DNA from: Euphorbia lathyris
Lineage: Eukaryota > Streptophyta > Magnoliopsida > Malpighiales > Euphorbiaceae
Length of the DNA: 64,000 nt
Assembly: GCF_963576675.1 (NCBI RefSeq)
Contig: NC_088910.1
Location: 25,050,531 to 25,114,530 of the forward strand
Direction of reading: 5' to 3'
A program made the translations under genes and the position numbers. The notes under the pieces are model-generated. The model was not told the DNA's origin. It did no database searches and worked only from the letters and a program-made list of their open reading frames with translations. Every line of letters begins with the position of its first letter. Within the stretch, counting starts at the first letter, position 1. This document shows, piece after piece, positions 1 to 11,049 of the stretch.

Positions 1-147
1 GAGCTCATGTTGTTGCACGACATGCCCTGTCCAATGCTAGCGAGTTTGTGTCTTTTTCTGCCCCGGTTTGGTTGCAGGAGACTATTGTTGCTGATTCGAT
101 TTAAGGAATGAATATCATCTTTTGTTTCAAAAAAAAAAAAAAAAAAA
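1..147 (+). mobile_element. LINE (L1-type) 3' end: RNase H C-terminus and poly-A tail
   Basis: In frame 3 the first 114 bases encode a peptide starting AHVVARHALSNASEF and ending WLQETIVADSI before TAA (102-104). This matches the last segment of the RNase H domain of plant L1-type LINEs, where a V-AH-LAR-A motif is usual. A short 3' UTR and a poly-A run (about 129-147) follow. The rest of the element lies to the left of the window, so length and intactness are unknown. It is a separate copy from the LINE at 10.8-30.1 kb, whose own 3' end is present at 30.06-30.11 kb. Confidence 0.8.
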
Positions 148-166
148 GAAAGCAATTCCTTCAATT

Positions 167-216
167 CAAAGTTGTTTGGGTTTTTTATATATAAAAAGTT
201 GTTTGATTTTTTAGTG
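167..216 (+). repeat. Direct repeat, copy 1 (~49 bp)
   Basis: This segment, starting AAAGTTGTTTGGG, recurs with a handful of changes at 1009-1057. The two copies bracket the hAT MITE and about 200 bp of sequence on its right. They are too far apart and too long to be the MITE's own target duplication, which is 8 bp. Origin unknown. Confidence 0.6.
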
Positions 217-247
217 ACTATTATTCTATTGATGGGTTGGATCAGAC

Positions 248-804
248 TAGGGATGGTAACGGGTAGGGTATCCACGGGTAGTGTCAATCTCAAACTCTTA
301 CCCGTTTATTTTTTAATTACACATACCCTTCCCATTATTTTAACGGGTATATATTTTGCATCTCATACCCGTTCCATTTAATTCACGGGTACCCACGGGT
401 ACCCTTACCCGTTAAAAATCAATAAATAAAGCAAAAAATATTACAAATTTAATAAATATAATTTTAATAAATCATCCATCTATAAATTGAACAAATTAAA
501 CCGTAATCAATAAAAATAAAGTAGCTTAGTGGTATCATTTAATGGTCGAAAAATAAAAAGTTGGTGTTCAAATCTCACATCTTACATCTAAAACGTAATA
601 ATATTTTTTAATATATAAAAAAATTATGACGGGTAACGGGTACCGGGTACCCTAGGGGGTATTCCCATACCCGTCCCATTACTCTAACGGGTAATGATTT
701 TGATCACATACCCGTCTCATACCCTTTTATACAGGGTACGAGTAGTCCCATTAGGGTCGGGTAGTATCGGATACCCGCAGGTAGAGTACTCGTTGCCATC
801 CCTA
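248..804. mobile_element. Non-autonomous hAT transposon (MITE), 557 bp
   Basis: The ends are inverted repeats: the left end reads TAGGGATGGTAACGGGTA and the complement of the right end reads TAGGGATGGCAACGAGTA. The element is flanked by a perfect 8-bp duplication GATCAGAC (240-247 and 805-812), the size made by hAT transposases. The interior is AT-rich with many subterminal copies of the ACGGGTA / TACCCGT word, typical binding repeats of hAT MITEs. There is no coding capacity, so it depended on a transposase supplied elsewhere. Confidence 0.9.
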
Positions 805-1085
805 GATCAGACCTAGCTTACATATAATTATTTTATCTAAAATTCAGCTTAATATGCTATATTTACATTAAACTTAAGTTGGACTGAATTAAAATAAGGG
901 TGCATTTGGTTTAAAATTGGAATTATTACCGCAATATGATAGAATCAGAATGGAAATAATTATTTTTTTACTTTGTTTGGTTTAACCGAAAACGGAAACC
1001 ATATCCTTTAAAGTTGTTTGGGTTTTTTTACATATAAAAAATTGTTTGATTCTTTAATTGTCGGAAATGAAATTAATACCAAATT

Positions 1086-1087
<2 letters not shown>
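805..1087. other. AT-rich intergenic sequence, no gene seen
   Basis: It contains the right target duplication of the hAT MITE (805-812) and the second copy of the ~49-bp direct repeat (1009-1057). Nothing else is recognisable. Confidence 0.6.
1009..1057 (+). repeat. Direct repeat, copy 2 (~49 bp)
   Basis: Partner of 167-216, with the same order of blocks (AAGTTGTTTGGG, T-run, ATATAAAAA, TTGTTTGATT). It shows several substitutions and one indel, so the duplication is not recent. Confidence 0.6.

Positions 1088-1135
<48 letters not shown>
1088..1135. repeat. (TA)n microsatellite
   Basis: An uninterrupted run of TA dinucleotides, about 24 units. It directly abuts the MITE that starts at 1136; the TA tract continues on the other side of that MITE at 1665-1672, so the MITE appears to have inserted into it. 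Confidence 0.95.
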
Positions 1136-1137
<2 letters not shown>

Positions 1138-1664
1138 TAAAGTACGAAAAAAATGTTCGTGGTTTGCCTTATTTGTAAATTGAGGTCTGTGGTTTAAAAC
1201 TTTGTAAACAGAGGTATGTAGTATGTTTTTTTTACAAAACAAAGTATTTAAAATTAAACTTTTAAGTAATTGATGACAATAAGAGCATCTTTTAATTTTT
1301 TTTCAGTTACATTTATATATTGCAAAACATAGATTCTAAAATCAAATTGCAACTGTGTAAAATGAACTTAAATATCAATTTAGTTCATAAATTGTTAGAT
1401 TTGTAAAAAACATAAAATTCCACCATATTATTTATTGTTTCGATTTAGGAAGTTTTTTTTCGGGTGTTGTGTTTTGCTTATATGTAAGAATAATTTTTTT
1501 AAAAGATAAAAATGTGTTTGGTTATAATCAAAACTTAACTGTGTAATTGTAATACTTTTTTTTGTAAATAAAACATACCACAGACCTTTATTTATAAATT
1601 TTTAAACCACATGCTTTTGTTTGAAAATTGGGCAAACCACATGTATTTTTTTCGTATTTTTTCC
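1136..1664. mobile_element. MITE with long terminal inverted repeats, 529 bp
   Basis: The left end (GGTAAAGTACGAAAAAAATG, then GTGGTTTGCC) is mirrored by the complement of the right end (GGAAAAAATACGAAAAAAAT, then GTGGTTTGCC). Similarity continues about 90 bp inward through a GGTCTGTGGT block. Both ends lie against TATATATA, so an 8-9 bp target duplication is possible, but the microsatellite makes it undecidable. No ORF. The long inverted repeats fit a Mutator-like or unclassified foldback MITE. Confidence 0.75.
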
Positions 1665-2762
1665 TATATATAAACTAATAATAATTATAACTAGAAAGTA
1701 CAAAAATAAATCATGTGGTTTCGGTCATTTTCAAATACAGTCATGTGTTTCAAAACTTGACAAATAGTGGTATTGAGGTTCATTTTGTTAATAAAAAATA
1801 GCCCAAATTAATTAATGGTGTTAAACAATCTAAATGATTACTAAAGTATTTTTGTCTTTTTTTTTAATTTCTCTTTCTATTTATTTCTTCTTTTAATTTA
1901 ATTTTTATTTTTTCTACCTAATTTATCTATATACTTAAAGATGCTTACAAATTGCTGACATGGAATTTTCTCAATTTTTTTTAGAATTATATTTATTTTT
2001 ATCACATCGCATCCAATTTCCATGATTTTATTCTAACCTATATGGATAACTTCTCAACGGCTACTTCCCCATTCCCTTAATCTTCGCCCTCTCTCGATTA
2101 TGTTACTTCCTTGCTCAACTTCTTCTTCTCTGCCCATTGCATCCTCCTCTCCTAATTGGATTTACTGTCTTTTCCTAGAATTTTCTTTTGCGGATCCATA
2201 TCTCTCTCTAATTGTGTTCTTACTGTTCAACAACACCATGAAGGAGAACTATCAAATAAATGCCACAATTGAAGAAATAGATATCTTGGATGTCCGATTT
2301 CAGTAGAATTTGGTAAATTTCTAAAAGTATGCAAATATAATTAGTTATTGTTGTTTAATGCAGTTCCTCCAAATACTCGAAACTGCTTCTCTCCCCCTTC
2401 CCAATTTATAAACTGCTCCGCTACCCATTCACTCACAAATTTGCAATCATCTCTAAAAATTTCTCTTCCCTTGCCAAGTTAAGGTTGACAATAGGATAAA
2501 ATTTAGAGAAATTGGCATAGGTAGAAACAGATTCACCCGCTCGGAATACTCTTATATAGTTGTATGGATGATTTCTTATCCTTCAAATTGAACCCTGATC
2601 GTCCTCAATCTACCTGAATGTGTCAGGGTTGCTTATCCGTTTGCTGTAGCCATAGGAATGTTTGTAATGGCTCTTTGTAGCAGGAATGACCTTGTTTGTA
2701 GTTTGATATCGTAGTTGATCTTGTAGTTTGCGAGTTTATTTTAATCTATGCGTCTTTCATGT
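1665..2762. other. AT-rich intergenic sequence with a partial MITE
   Basis: Bases about 1695-1800 resemble one arm of the neighbouring MITE family (AGTACAAAAATAAATCATGTGG) without a matching second arm, so it is a fragment. The rest holds no supported gene; a 68-codon frame at 2100-2306 has no recognisable features. Somewhere between about 2.3 and 2.76 kb the sequence passes into Tat retrotransposon DNA. On the inversion model this interval contains the left breakpoint. Confidence 0.5.
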
Positions 2763-3870
2763 GAGATGACTTGAATATTGTGGAGAGTCTCGAACGATAA
2801 CATTCGGATGTTATACTCAGATGCTCGAAGAGTTTTATTATTTTATTTATAAATGAAATGGAGCGAAGAAAGGGGCGGAGTTCTGCGTACTCCAAATCGT
2901 TCATAATGTGGGATTGTGAGATGACGTATTAGGCGTTCGAGATGTTCGGAGAGCCTGATGTTAACATTTGAATGTTTGTTTCGCGGAGAACGCGATAGGG
3001 TTTTGCTCGCTCAAAATCGTTAATAAAATGATAGTTAGATGATGTAGGAGGCGTTCGATATGATCGAAGAGCCTGGCGATAGCATTTAAATGCTTAGTTG
3101 GCAGAGAACGCGATAGGGTTCTGCTCGCCTAAAATCGTTAACAGAATGATAGTTAGACGATGTAGGATGCGTTCGATATGATCGAAGAGCCGTAAGGCTA
3201 GCATTTGAATGCTTAGTTGGCGGAGAACGCGATAGGGTTCTGCTCGCCTAAAATCGTTAACAAAATGATAGTTAGACGATGTAGGAGGCGTTCGATATGA
3301 TCGAAGAGCCGTAAGGCTAGCATTTGAATGCTTAGTTGGCGGAGAACGCGATAGGGTTCTGCTCGCCTAAAATCGTTAACAAAATGATAGTTAGACGATG
3401 TAGGAGGCGTTCGATATGATCGAAGAGCCTGGCACTAGCATTTGTATGCTTAGTTGGCGGAGAACACGATAGGGTTCTGCTCGCTCAAAGTCGTTAACAA
3501 ATAGATAGTTAGACGACGTAGGAGGCGTTCGATATGATCGAAGAGCCTGGCGCTAGCATTTGAATGCTTAGTTGGCGGAGAACGCAATAGGGTTCTACTC
3601 GCTCAAAGTCGTTAACAAAATGATAGTTAGACAACGTAGGAGGCGTTCGATATGATCGAAGAGCCTGGCGCTAGCATTTGAATGCTTAGTTGGCGGAGAA
3701 CGCGATAGGGTTCTGCTCACCTAAAATCGTTAACAAAATGGTAGTTAGACGACGTAGAAGGCGTTCGATATGATCGAAGAGCCTGGCGCTAGCATTTGAA
3801 TGCTTAGTTGGCGGAGAACGCGATAGGGTTCTGCTCGCTCAAAATCGTTAACAAAATGATAGACGATGTA
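2763..3870 (-). repeat. ~119-bp tandem repeat in the 3' untranslated part of a Tat element
   Basis: About nine head-to-tail units of 118-120 bp. The marker GTAGGAGGCGTTCG recurs near 3043, 3162, 3281, 3400, 3518, 3637 and 3754. Units from 3.0 kb rightward are very similar; the two leftmost (2763-3000) are diverged and one contains an AT-rich insertion. Each unit carries TTCGATATGATCGAA (a near-palindrome), GGAGAACGCGATAGGG and AATCGTTAAC. The array follows directly after the integrase end of the Tat polyprotein, where Tat elements are known to carry variable tandem repeats that can seed satellites. Confidence 0.9.
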
Positions 3871-3907
3871 ACCAAAACATCTCTATGAATCGTGATTCGT
3901 GTACAAG

Positions 3908-6900
3908 TTATTGATAATATCTCTTTAACGTTTGGATATTCCAGCTATTGTCGTAAACCATCCCGTCTAAAGAGGTGATTTTGTAAGCTCCATTATGGAG
4001 AACAGTGTCAATCTTGTACGGTCCCTCCCATGATTGGCCGAGCTTTCCTTGAGCTAAAGGGGATTGGGCAGCCACGACGTCTCTGAGCACAAGGTCTCCG
4101 ACCTGAAAAGTGCGGGGGCGAACTCTTCTATCGTGATAGCGCGTGATGTTCTGCTTATGGGCCGTGATATGCAAAAGAGCATTAAGGCGCTCTTCCTCGA
4201 GTCGGTCGCCGGCTTCCCTGAGCTCCGCGCTGTTGTCGACCTCTTCGAAACTGGTCTGTCGGGGGGGAGCGAAGAATGACTTCAGATGGTGCCATTGCTT
4301 CTGCCCCATAGGCGAGGAAAAAGGGGGTACGTCCTGTTCCCGTATGAGGGGTGGTGCGGTATGACCATAAGATTGCCGCAATGTGATCGGGCCATGCCCT
4401 GCCTTGGTCGGTTAAACGTGCTTTGATCCCTGAAGGAGCATTCGGTTGCTTACCTCCGTGAGGCCGTTGCTCTGAGGGTGAGCTACCGACGTGTACCGTC
4501 CTTTGATACCCCAATCTGCACAGAAATCGCGAAACTGACTGCAGTCAAACTGCCTCCCATTATCAGTGATAAAGGAGTGAGGGACCCCGAATCGGTAAAT
4601 AATTGTTCGTTTGAGAAAACTGATAACGTTGTCAGCGGTTATCTTGGCAAGGGCTTCAGTTTCGATCCACTTGGTAAAGTGGTCGACTGCCACGACCACG
4701 AAACGCTTTTGTGCTAAAGCCATTGGGAAAGGGCCTAGCAGGTCGATACCCCATACCGTGAATGGCCATGGTGTGATGATACCTTTGAATGGAGCCGCCT
4801 GGGCATGATGGGTATTGGCGTGTAGTTGACATGCCTGACAACTACGGACCAGACACGTTGCGTCGGAATCCATGGTCTGCCAGTAGAAACCCTGGAGCCG
4901 GGCCTTCTTTGCAATTGTTCGGGCGCCCTGATGCGAGCCACATACGCCCTGGTGAATTTCCTTAAGACAGTGATCTCCCTCTTCCTCGGATACACAACGC
5001 AACCAGGGATGCGTGGCAGATTTGCGATAAAGTAAGCCATCATGTAATGCATAACGCCAAGAACGCCGGACGACGAGGGATGCCGCTGTCCGATCTGCTG
5101 GGAGTGTCCCATCTTGAAGGTATCCGATAATTGGGCTTCTCCATCCTCCTACCGCGGCATCTGCTGAGTCGATCCGCAGTGAACTCTCGGTGCGAATAGC
5201 TGGGGCACTTACAATTTCGATTAAGGTGAGCGGGTCACTAGACTGTTCGCCTGCTGCAAGAGCAGCGATAGTGTCTGCTTCCTCGTTCTCCTCTCGCGGC
5301 ACTAACACCAGGTCAAGGGCTACTCCTTTTGTTTTGAGATCATTGAGTAGGGATGTGGCGAGGGCCAGGTATTGGCACATTGGCGGGTCCTTTGCCTGGT
5401 AAGCGCCGTTGATATGGTTGACGACAAGCTTCGAGTCCGAGCATATTATCAGCCGTCCGCTCACTATTGCTTTCGATAGCCGAAGGGCGGCGATCAAGGC
5501 CTCATATTCGGCCTGATTATTAGTGGTCGGGAAATTTAACCGGACGGCGTACCGCATGTGGAGATTGCCGGGTCCTTGAATGGCTATACCAGCGCCTGCC
5601 CGTCCGAGAGCGCAGGACCCGTCAATGCTCATAGTCCAGATATCGTCAGTGCGAGCTGCCATTGTCGTAGGCTTGGTGCTAGCACAGCCGGTAAATTTGA
5701 CAATAAAATCAGATAACGCCTGAGCCTTGATCATCGTGCGGGGCTCAAAACGGACGTCAAACTGGGAGAGACGAACGGACCAGTTGGTGATACGCCCGGA
5801 AACCTCTGGTCTTTGTACGACCTTTTTTAGCGGATAATTGGTCCTGACCATGATCGTGTGCGCTTGGAAATATGGTCTCAGACGTTCTGAAGCTTGGGTG
5901 ATGGCGAATAGGGCTTTTTCCACCTCGGAGTATCGGATTTCGGCTCCCTTCAGCACTCTGCTCAGGAAGTAGATTGGAAAAAGCTCTGTCCCCTCTTCTT
6001 GAGTTAAAACGACCCCTACCGTTTCATCCGTGATGGTGAAATATAAGTGAATGTCCTGCTCTGGTTTCGGCACCGAGAGTAGAGGGGGTGTTGCGAGGAA
6101 AGTTTTTATGGCGTTGAACGCGGCCTGGCAATCCGTAGACCAACTAAAGGGGTGCTCCTTCTTGATTGCTTTATAGAATGGGAGACATCACTGCGCCGAG
6201 CAGGAGATGAAACGTCCCAGAGCGATGATTCTTCCATTGAGCCTTTGTACCCCTTGCAGATCGCGTGGTGGTTCCATTGCTAGAATTGCTTCGATTTTTG
6301 CGGGGTTAGGCTCGATGCCCTTTTCTGATACCACGCAACCTAGAAATTTGCCACTGCGAATTCCGAAGAAACATTTTTTCGGATTCAGCTTGAGGTTATA
6401 GGCTCTGAAGATTTTAAAAACTTCTGCTAAATCTCGCGAATGGTCGCCCTCTTCGGTGCTTAGGACCACCATGTCGTCGATGTACACCTGTACTGTCTTA
6501 CCAATGAGATGGGCGAACATCCTATCTACCAAACGCTGGTACGTGGCCCCTGCATTCTTTAACCCGAAAGGCATGACATTATAACAATATGTGCCTTCGT
6601 GTGTAATGAAAGAGGTTTTCTCGGCGTCGGCAGGGTCCAAAGGTATCTACTGGAAACCGACGATGGCGTCAAACTGAGACAAGATCTTGCGACCAGCAGT
6701 TTGATCGAGGAGTTGATCTATGTTAGACAGCGGATAAGAATCCTTGGGGCAAGCTTTATTGACATTCGTGAAATCTACACACATGCGGTACTTTCCGCTG
6801 GCTTTCTTTACAAGTACAACGTTAGAAAGCCAGTCAGGATAGTTGACCTCGCGGATAAATTTTACAGCTAGGAGTTTGTCGATCTCCGCTTTTACTGCCG

Positions 6901-9256
6901 CCTGCTTGTCCTTTGCCTGCACTCGCATCCTTTGCTTCATTGGTTCGACAGAGGGGTCGATATTCAGCTTGTGCATTGCTTTCTCTGGTGCGACCCCCGT
7001 GATGTCCCCGGTGCACCAGGCAAACACATCCGAATGCTCTGCTAGAACAGCCTTGATCTCCTCGGCCAGCGGGGAAGCGAGTTTCATTCCCATTTTCACT
7101 ATCTTGTTATCCACGAGGATACAGTCATCGAATGGTTCAATGGGCATGGGATTGTAACCCCTCATGTCCATCAGACCGTCCTCTAGGTAGACCGATGTTC
7201 GAGGTTGAGTCGCCTCCCATTGCAACTTTTTGGCCAGCATACGATCTCCCTGGATGGTGATCTTTCCACGCGGAAGGGGCAAAGTCAAACATAGTCCAGA
7301 GATATCCACCGTGGCCCTCAGGGCGGCCAGAAGAGGCCTTCCGATAATAGCATTATAAGCCAGGGGGATATTGACCACCACCCACTCTGCGGTATTCTCG
7401 ATTTTCTCGACCCCTTCGGCCAAAATAGTCGGTAGTGTAATAACTCCTTTTACCGACACTTTGATTTCTGAGAGGCCAACCAAAGGGAAAGTCCCGGCCC
7501 AGAGGGCGGTGCGAGTATTCTTCATTGCGCGGAGTGCTGCCCAGGTGAGCAAATTCACCGAACTTCCGGTGTCTACAAGCACTCGGTGAGTTTTAAAACC
7601 TGCGATGCTAATGGTGACAACAAGGGCCTCCTAGTGGCTGGTACGGAGTGGAGGTTGCACCGTTAGCGTCTGCCCGATCGCCTTTCTCTTACGGGAGCAC
7701 TCGGGCGGTGCGAAAAGTGCCGGTGCTCCTTCCCTTATGACGTGTATTTCCCCATGGTACCTTGGCCTCTTTGGCTCCTCTGCTCGCCCCGCTTCCCTCT
7801 GCTTCGGGCTTTGCTCCCTTTGCCTGCTCGCCTTTGGTGGTGCTCCCTGCTCCGTGATCCGCTCGATCTCCTTTTGTAGTTGATAGCAGTTCTCCGTGGA
7901 GTGTCCAGAGGATCTGTGATACTTGCAGTATTCTTTTTCTGCCCGGGTTTTGCCCTTGTCTCCGGCCGGGACCTGCTGTGTGAATCGGCGAGGTTGATTC
8001 TGAATGGCGTAATGCACTTCCTTGCCCCGGGATCGATCTCCCCTTCGCTTCGGGTTGGCGCGCTCGGCTCGGGCCGGAAAGGGCATCGGAGCCTCCTTAC
8101 GGACTCGGGCCTCCTCACCCGATTCTGGGATCGCCCTGCCTTTATCCTGTTTGTGCGTGTCACCCTTGGCCTTGTCCCTTTCTGTCTCCTCGTAGCTGGT
8201 GGGTCAGTCACAATCATCGTATCGGACAAACGTCTGTGCCATGGTCATCAGCTCTTCGAAAGATCTTGGCATCTTTCGGAAACACTTCTGATTTAGAGGC
8301 TCGCAAGTGGCCCCCTTCGCTAAGGCATCATGGGCCACCTCCAGGTTGAGGCCTTTAACTTGCGAGGCCATGTGATGAAACCTTGATAGGAAATTGCGCA
8401 GAGGCTCGGTTGTTCGCTGTTTGAGCCCATTGAGGTCCGAACTGATTTTCCTGACCTTTGCCGCTGCGGCAAAGCGGGAGAGGAAAAGGTCCTTTAGGAG
8501 ATCAAAAGAATCAATGGATTCCGGGGCAAGTCCCCGATACCATTCCTGCGCACTGGATGAGAGAGTGGTGGGGAAGACCTTGCACATGATGTCCTCATCC
8601 TTTGAGTATAAATTTATGGTGCTCATGAACGATGCCACATGGTCGTTAGGATCCTCGGTCCCTGAATATTGGGCTAGTCGAGGAGCTTTCCAGTCGCGCG
8701 GGAACCTCTTCTCGATAATCCTTTGCACCAGTGGTGTTTTGCTAGAGGTGATGCTTCCTCCCATTACACCCCTGAGGGTCCTTTTGTCAAGAAAACGTTG
8801 AATCTTCAGTTCCAACAACTCTTCGCTATTCGCGACTGTAGTCCCCTCTCGCCGCTCCTCGCCTTCTCTGGTCGCAACGGCCCCGGCTCCTCTTCCCGCG
8901 ATGACCACCGCTTCTGGGGCCTGTTCTGGCAAGGCTCCCTCCTTCTGTAACTCTGCCGCCTCCTTAAGGTATTACCAAATTTTGGCATTCTCCTCCTGCA
9001 GGCTTCTCTGCTGGTCTATGATCTTCATCTGAGCCACCGTGTGTACGGCCTGGGTCGTCTGAAAACCTTGGATTGCACTGAGGAGTTGAGTGGTGTTAAA
9101 GGTATCCTCCTCTTCAGGGCTTACCTCCTCCATTAAAGGCCCAAGGTTTCTGGGGGAGATCAGAAGGTTTTGGATCACGCCTCCGGCGTGCGTCATGGAG
9201 CTGGTTGCTCCAGCTTCGGGTACTACAGTTGGAGCCGAGTCATTAGGGGTTTGCAT
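3908..9256 (-). pseudogene. Tat-lineage gag-pol polyprotein, broken by stops and frameshifts
   Basis: One reading frame runs from ATG at 9256. Domains in order: Gag core (about 8700-8300), a Gag knuckle of CX2HX4HX4C type (7886-7927, CKYHRSSGHSTENC), aspartic protease with LVDTGSSVNLL (about 7580), reverse transcriptase with YRMCVDF and YIDDMVV (about 6960-6300), the usual gypsy RNase H (about 6050-5720), an additional archaeal-type RNase H (MSIDGS, NNQAEYEAL, CSDSKLVVNHI; about 5640-5260), integrase zinc region (H-x-H then CQACQ, about 5000-4830) and DDE core (GIDLLGPF, FITDNGRQF). In-frame stops lie at 8972-8974, 8204-8206, 7631-7633, 6647-6649 and 6188-6190. Two roughly compensating frameshifts lie near 4.41-4.44 kb and in a G-run near 4.26-4.28 kb. 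The end at 3908 is the normal integrase C-terminus (QTLKRYYQ). Non-functional as a protein. Confidence 0.9.
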
Positions 9257-9287
9257 CTCGTTTAAAGTTCTGGAGTCACTTGTAGTC

Positions 9288-9305
9288 CACGCTCACCGCA
9301 CCAAA
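9288..9305 (-). other. Primer binding site of the Tat element
   Basis: Immediately inside the 5' LTR, the minus strand reads TTTGGTGCGGTGAGCGTGG. A TGG-starting segment two bases after the LTR is the expected place for tRNA priming. It is not the initiator-Met type (TGGTATCAGAGC). I cannot assign the tRNA without comparison with host tRNAs. A related site (TTGGTGCAGTGAATGCGG) occurs in the remnant at about 10092-10109. Confidence 0.7.
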
Positions 9306-9566
9306 TAATCTGGGATGCGAACACAGTGATCCTGGCCTTCGGTGATGATGTCTGGTTGCCGATGGCTCGTCCCTGCGCCGGGAAAGGTCCCTGCGGATAC
9401 TCCGACGAGCAAGACAATTAGTAGCTCAAGAGTGTCTATTAATCAATTGTGTAAGAGATAGAAAGAGTTACCCGCCCGGATTCCCAAGATGAGCTGTGTA
9501 TTTATAGAGGGTGCCTGGGCTTTGGGCCCTCCTAGGCCTTCAGGCCCTGATTCATATCCCGAATCA
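9306..9566 (-). repeat. 5' LTR of the Tat element (261 bp)
   Basis: On the minus strand it starts TGATTCGGGATATG and ends GCATCCCAGATTA, with a TATA-like CTCTATAAATACACAG about 60 bp in. It matches 35469-35729 in inverted orientation over exactly 261 positions, with three substitutions and no gap. The ends are TG...TA rather than TG...CA. The flanking ACTAT at 9567-9571 equals the ACTAT beyond the other LTR. Confidence 0.9.
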
Positions 9567-9589
9567 ATAGTTAAACATGCATAACAAAT

Positions 9590-10250
9590 AGATGTTGATG
9601 TAACGCTACATAAATAGAGCCTTGTTAAAAATATTTAATATGTTAGATATTACGTTATTATTCAAGAATACACGTGGATCAATGAAACACTCTCACCCTT
9701 AAGTATAACCATTAAAACTACGTAGCCCAGTCAAATAGGGTCTTATAGGTCACATACATTCTGACCTATGTCTTACACTAGGATTAGTAGAATTACAGGA
9801 GCCCCGATGAAGTTGTTATTAACCTTCCCATTAAATAAATGTCATGTGGTCCTCTGCTCACATTTAGGACGCACAACACAGATCTTCTATAAATACAATG
9901 TACACAATACTTAAAAAGTATTATATTTCTATTTACTCACCCAAGTGTACATATTCCTCAGCACCATTTCTCATCATTGACTTAGGCTCAGGAGCGGGAT
10001 CGCGGGTTTTTAGCCTCTATTTGACCACTTTTATTTCTTATCTCAAACAACCAGTGGACCCAACAAACTCAATTCATAATTCCTCACATAGATTGGTGCA
10101 GTGAATGCGGACTAAATTGATTTGCGCCATGACTCAGCTAAATAGCATTATAATCTCACCATCCTCGAACATTCCTTATGCATCAGCTCCACCAAACATG
10201 AATCAAGATCTAGTGAATGCACGTAATAACTTCATATGACCTATCTTGCT
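9590..10250 (+). mobile_element. 5' remnant of a second Tat-type element (LTR, PBS, start of gag)
   Basis: An LTR-like segment with a TATA-like TTCTATAAATACAATG (about 9887) is followed by TTGGTGCAGTGAATGCGG (about 10092), a PBS of the same kind as that of the neighbouring Tat element. An ATG at about 10129 then opens a short Gag-like start (MTQLNSIIISPSS) that runs into a stop after about 35 codons. No protease or RT follows. The left LTR edge is uncertain because the other Tat insertion abuts it. Confidence 0.6.
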
Positions 10251-10828
10251 CACACCGAAGAGAGCTTGACGAGGAAAAGATAAAGGTGGGTAGAGAAATG
10301 ATGAGGTGTAAGATAATAACTAGTATGAAACCTCGTGCAATGCACGTGATTATGTTATGATGAAATAATATATATATAAATTTTTGTGAAATGAAAAAAA
10401 TCAAATGATTACTCTACTAATAAGATAAAGTAATATTACAAATTTTGAAAATGTAAGCATAAAATTGAAATTAAGCTCTAACCCTAGAGTAAGCCATTGA
10501 TTTTGAGAAATAATGACAATTTGTCAAGATTGAATGTAAAATAATATAATTTACTGACAATCCTTTATATAATCTCTTTTGAGCAAATAATTTAAAATGT
10601 AGGCTTTGGTATTTGTTCATGGATACAGTCAAAGCTATATATCCAATTATGTGATTATGAGTATTTGTCTATAGTTGAGATACCAAAACCTCCAATTTCT
10701 AATAACATCGAAGCATAATAAGTACATGTGTCATTTTCTTCATATTAAACTTTGATACATTCTCTTTCAATATAATATCCCACAAATTACATTTTTTATC
10801 TATTCAAAAAATTACATTCTTTACTAAT
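10251..10828. other. AT-rich intergenic sequence, LINE insertion target
   Basis: No gene or repeat is recognised. It ends with the target sequence duplicated by the LINE. Confidence 0.5.
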
Positions 10829-10842
10829 AATAAAGAAGAAAT

Positions 10843-10846
<4 letters not shown>

Positions 10847-10879
<33 letters not shown>
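10847..10879 (+). repeat. (CT)n tract at the LINE 5' end
   Basis: A pure CT run directly after the target duplication and 11 bp before the ORF1 ATG. It is either part of the LINE 5' UTR or a microsatellite at the insertion junction. Pyrimidine-rich leaders of this kind are common in plant promoters. Confidence 0.8.
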
Positions 10880-10881
<2 letters not shown>

Positions 10882-11049
10882 CTAGGGTTTATGGTGAAGC
10901 GAGTTAGGGATAGATCTAGGGATAGGGGGGCTGTGGGCGGCGAGGGGCTGGAGGTAGCTGGTCTCTGGTCGGATCAGGAGGGGGTTTGCGGCAGGGAAGG
11001 GGGCGGCGGCCTGGTGGGATGGGGCGAGAGGGGTGAGGAGTGTCTGGAT

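Larger units (their letters stand above)
2763..9571 (-). mobile_element. Ty3/gypsy Tat-lineage element, left half (5' LTR to tandem repeat)
   Basis: Reading on the minus strand: target duplication ACTAT (9567-9571), 5' LTR (9566-9306), PBS, gag-pol (9256-3908), then the ~119-bp repeat array. The second, archaeal-type RNase H in the polyprotein marks the Tat lineage. There is no 3' LTR on this side. The missing right half (antisense genes, polypurine tract, 3' LTR, same ACTAT) sits inverted at 31.4-35.73 kb. See the findings for the inversion model. Confidence 0.85.

Noticed and set aside
2763..3870. CRISPR-like array
   Set aside because: Units are contiguous ~119-bp tandem repeats without spacers, in a plant retroelement.
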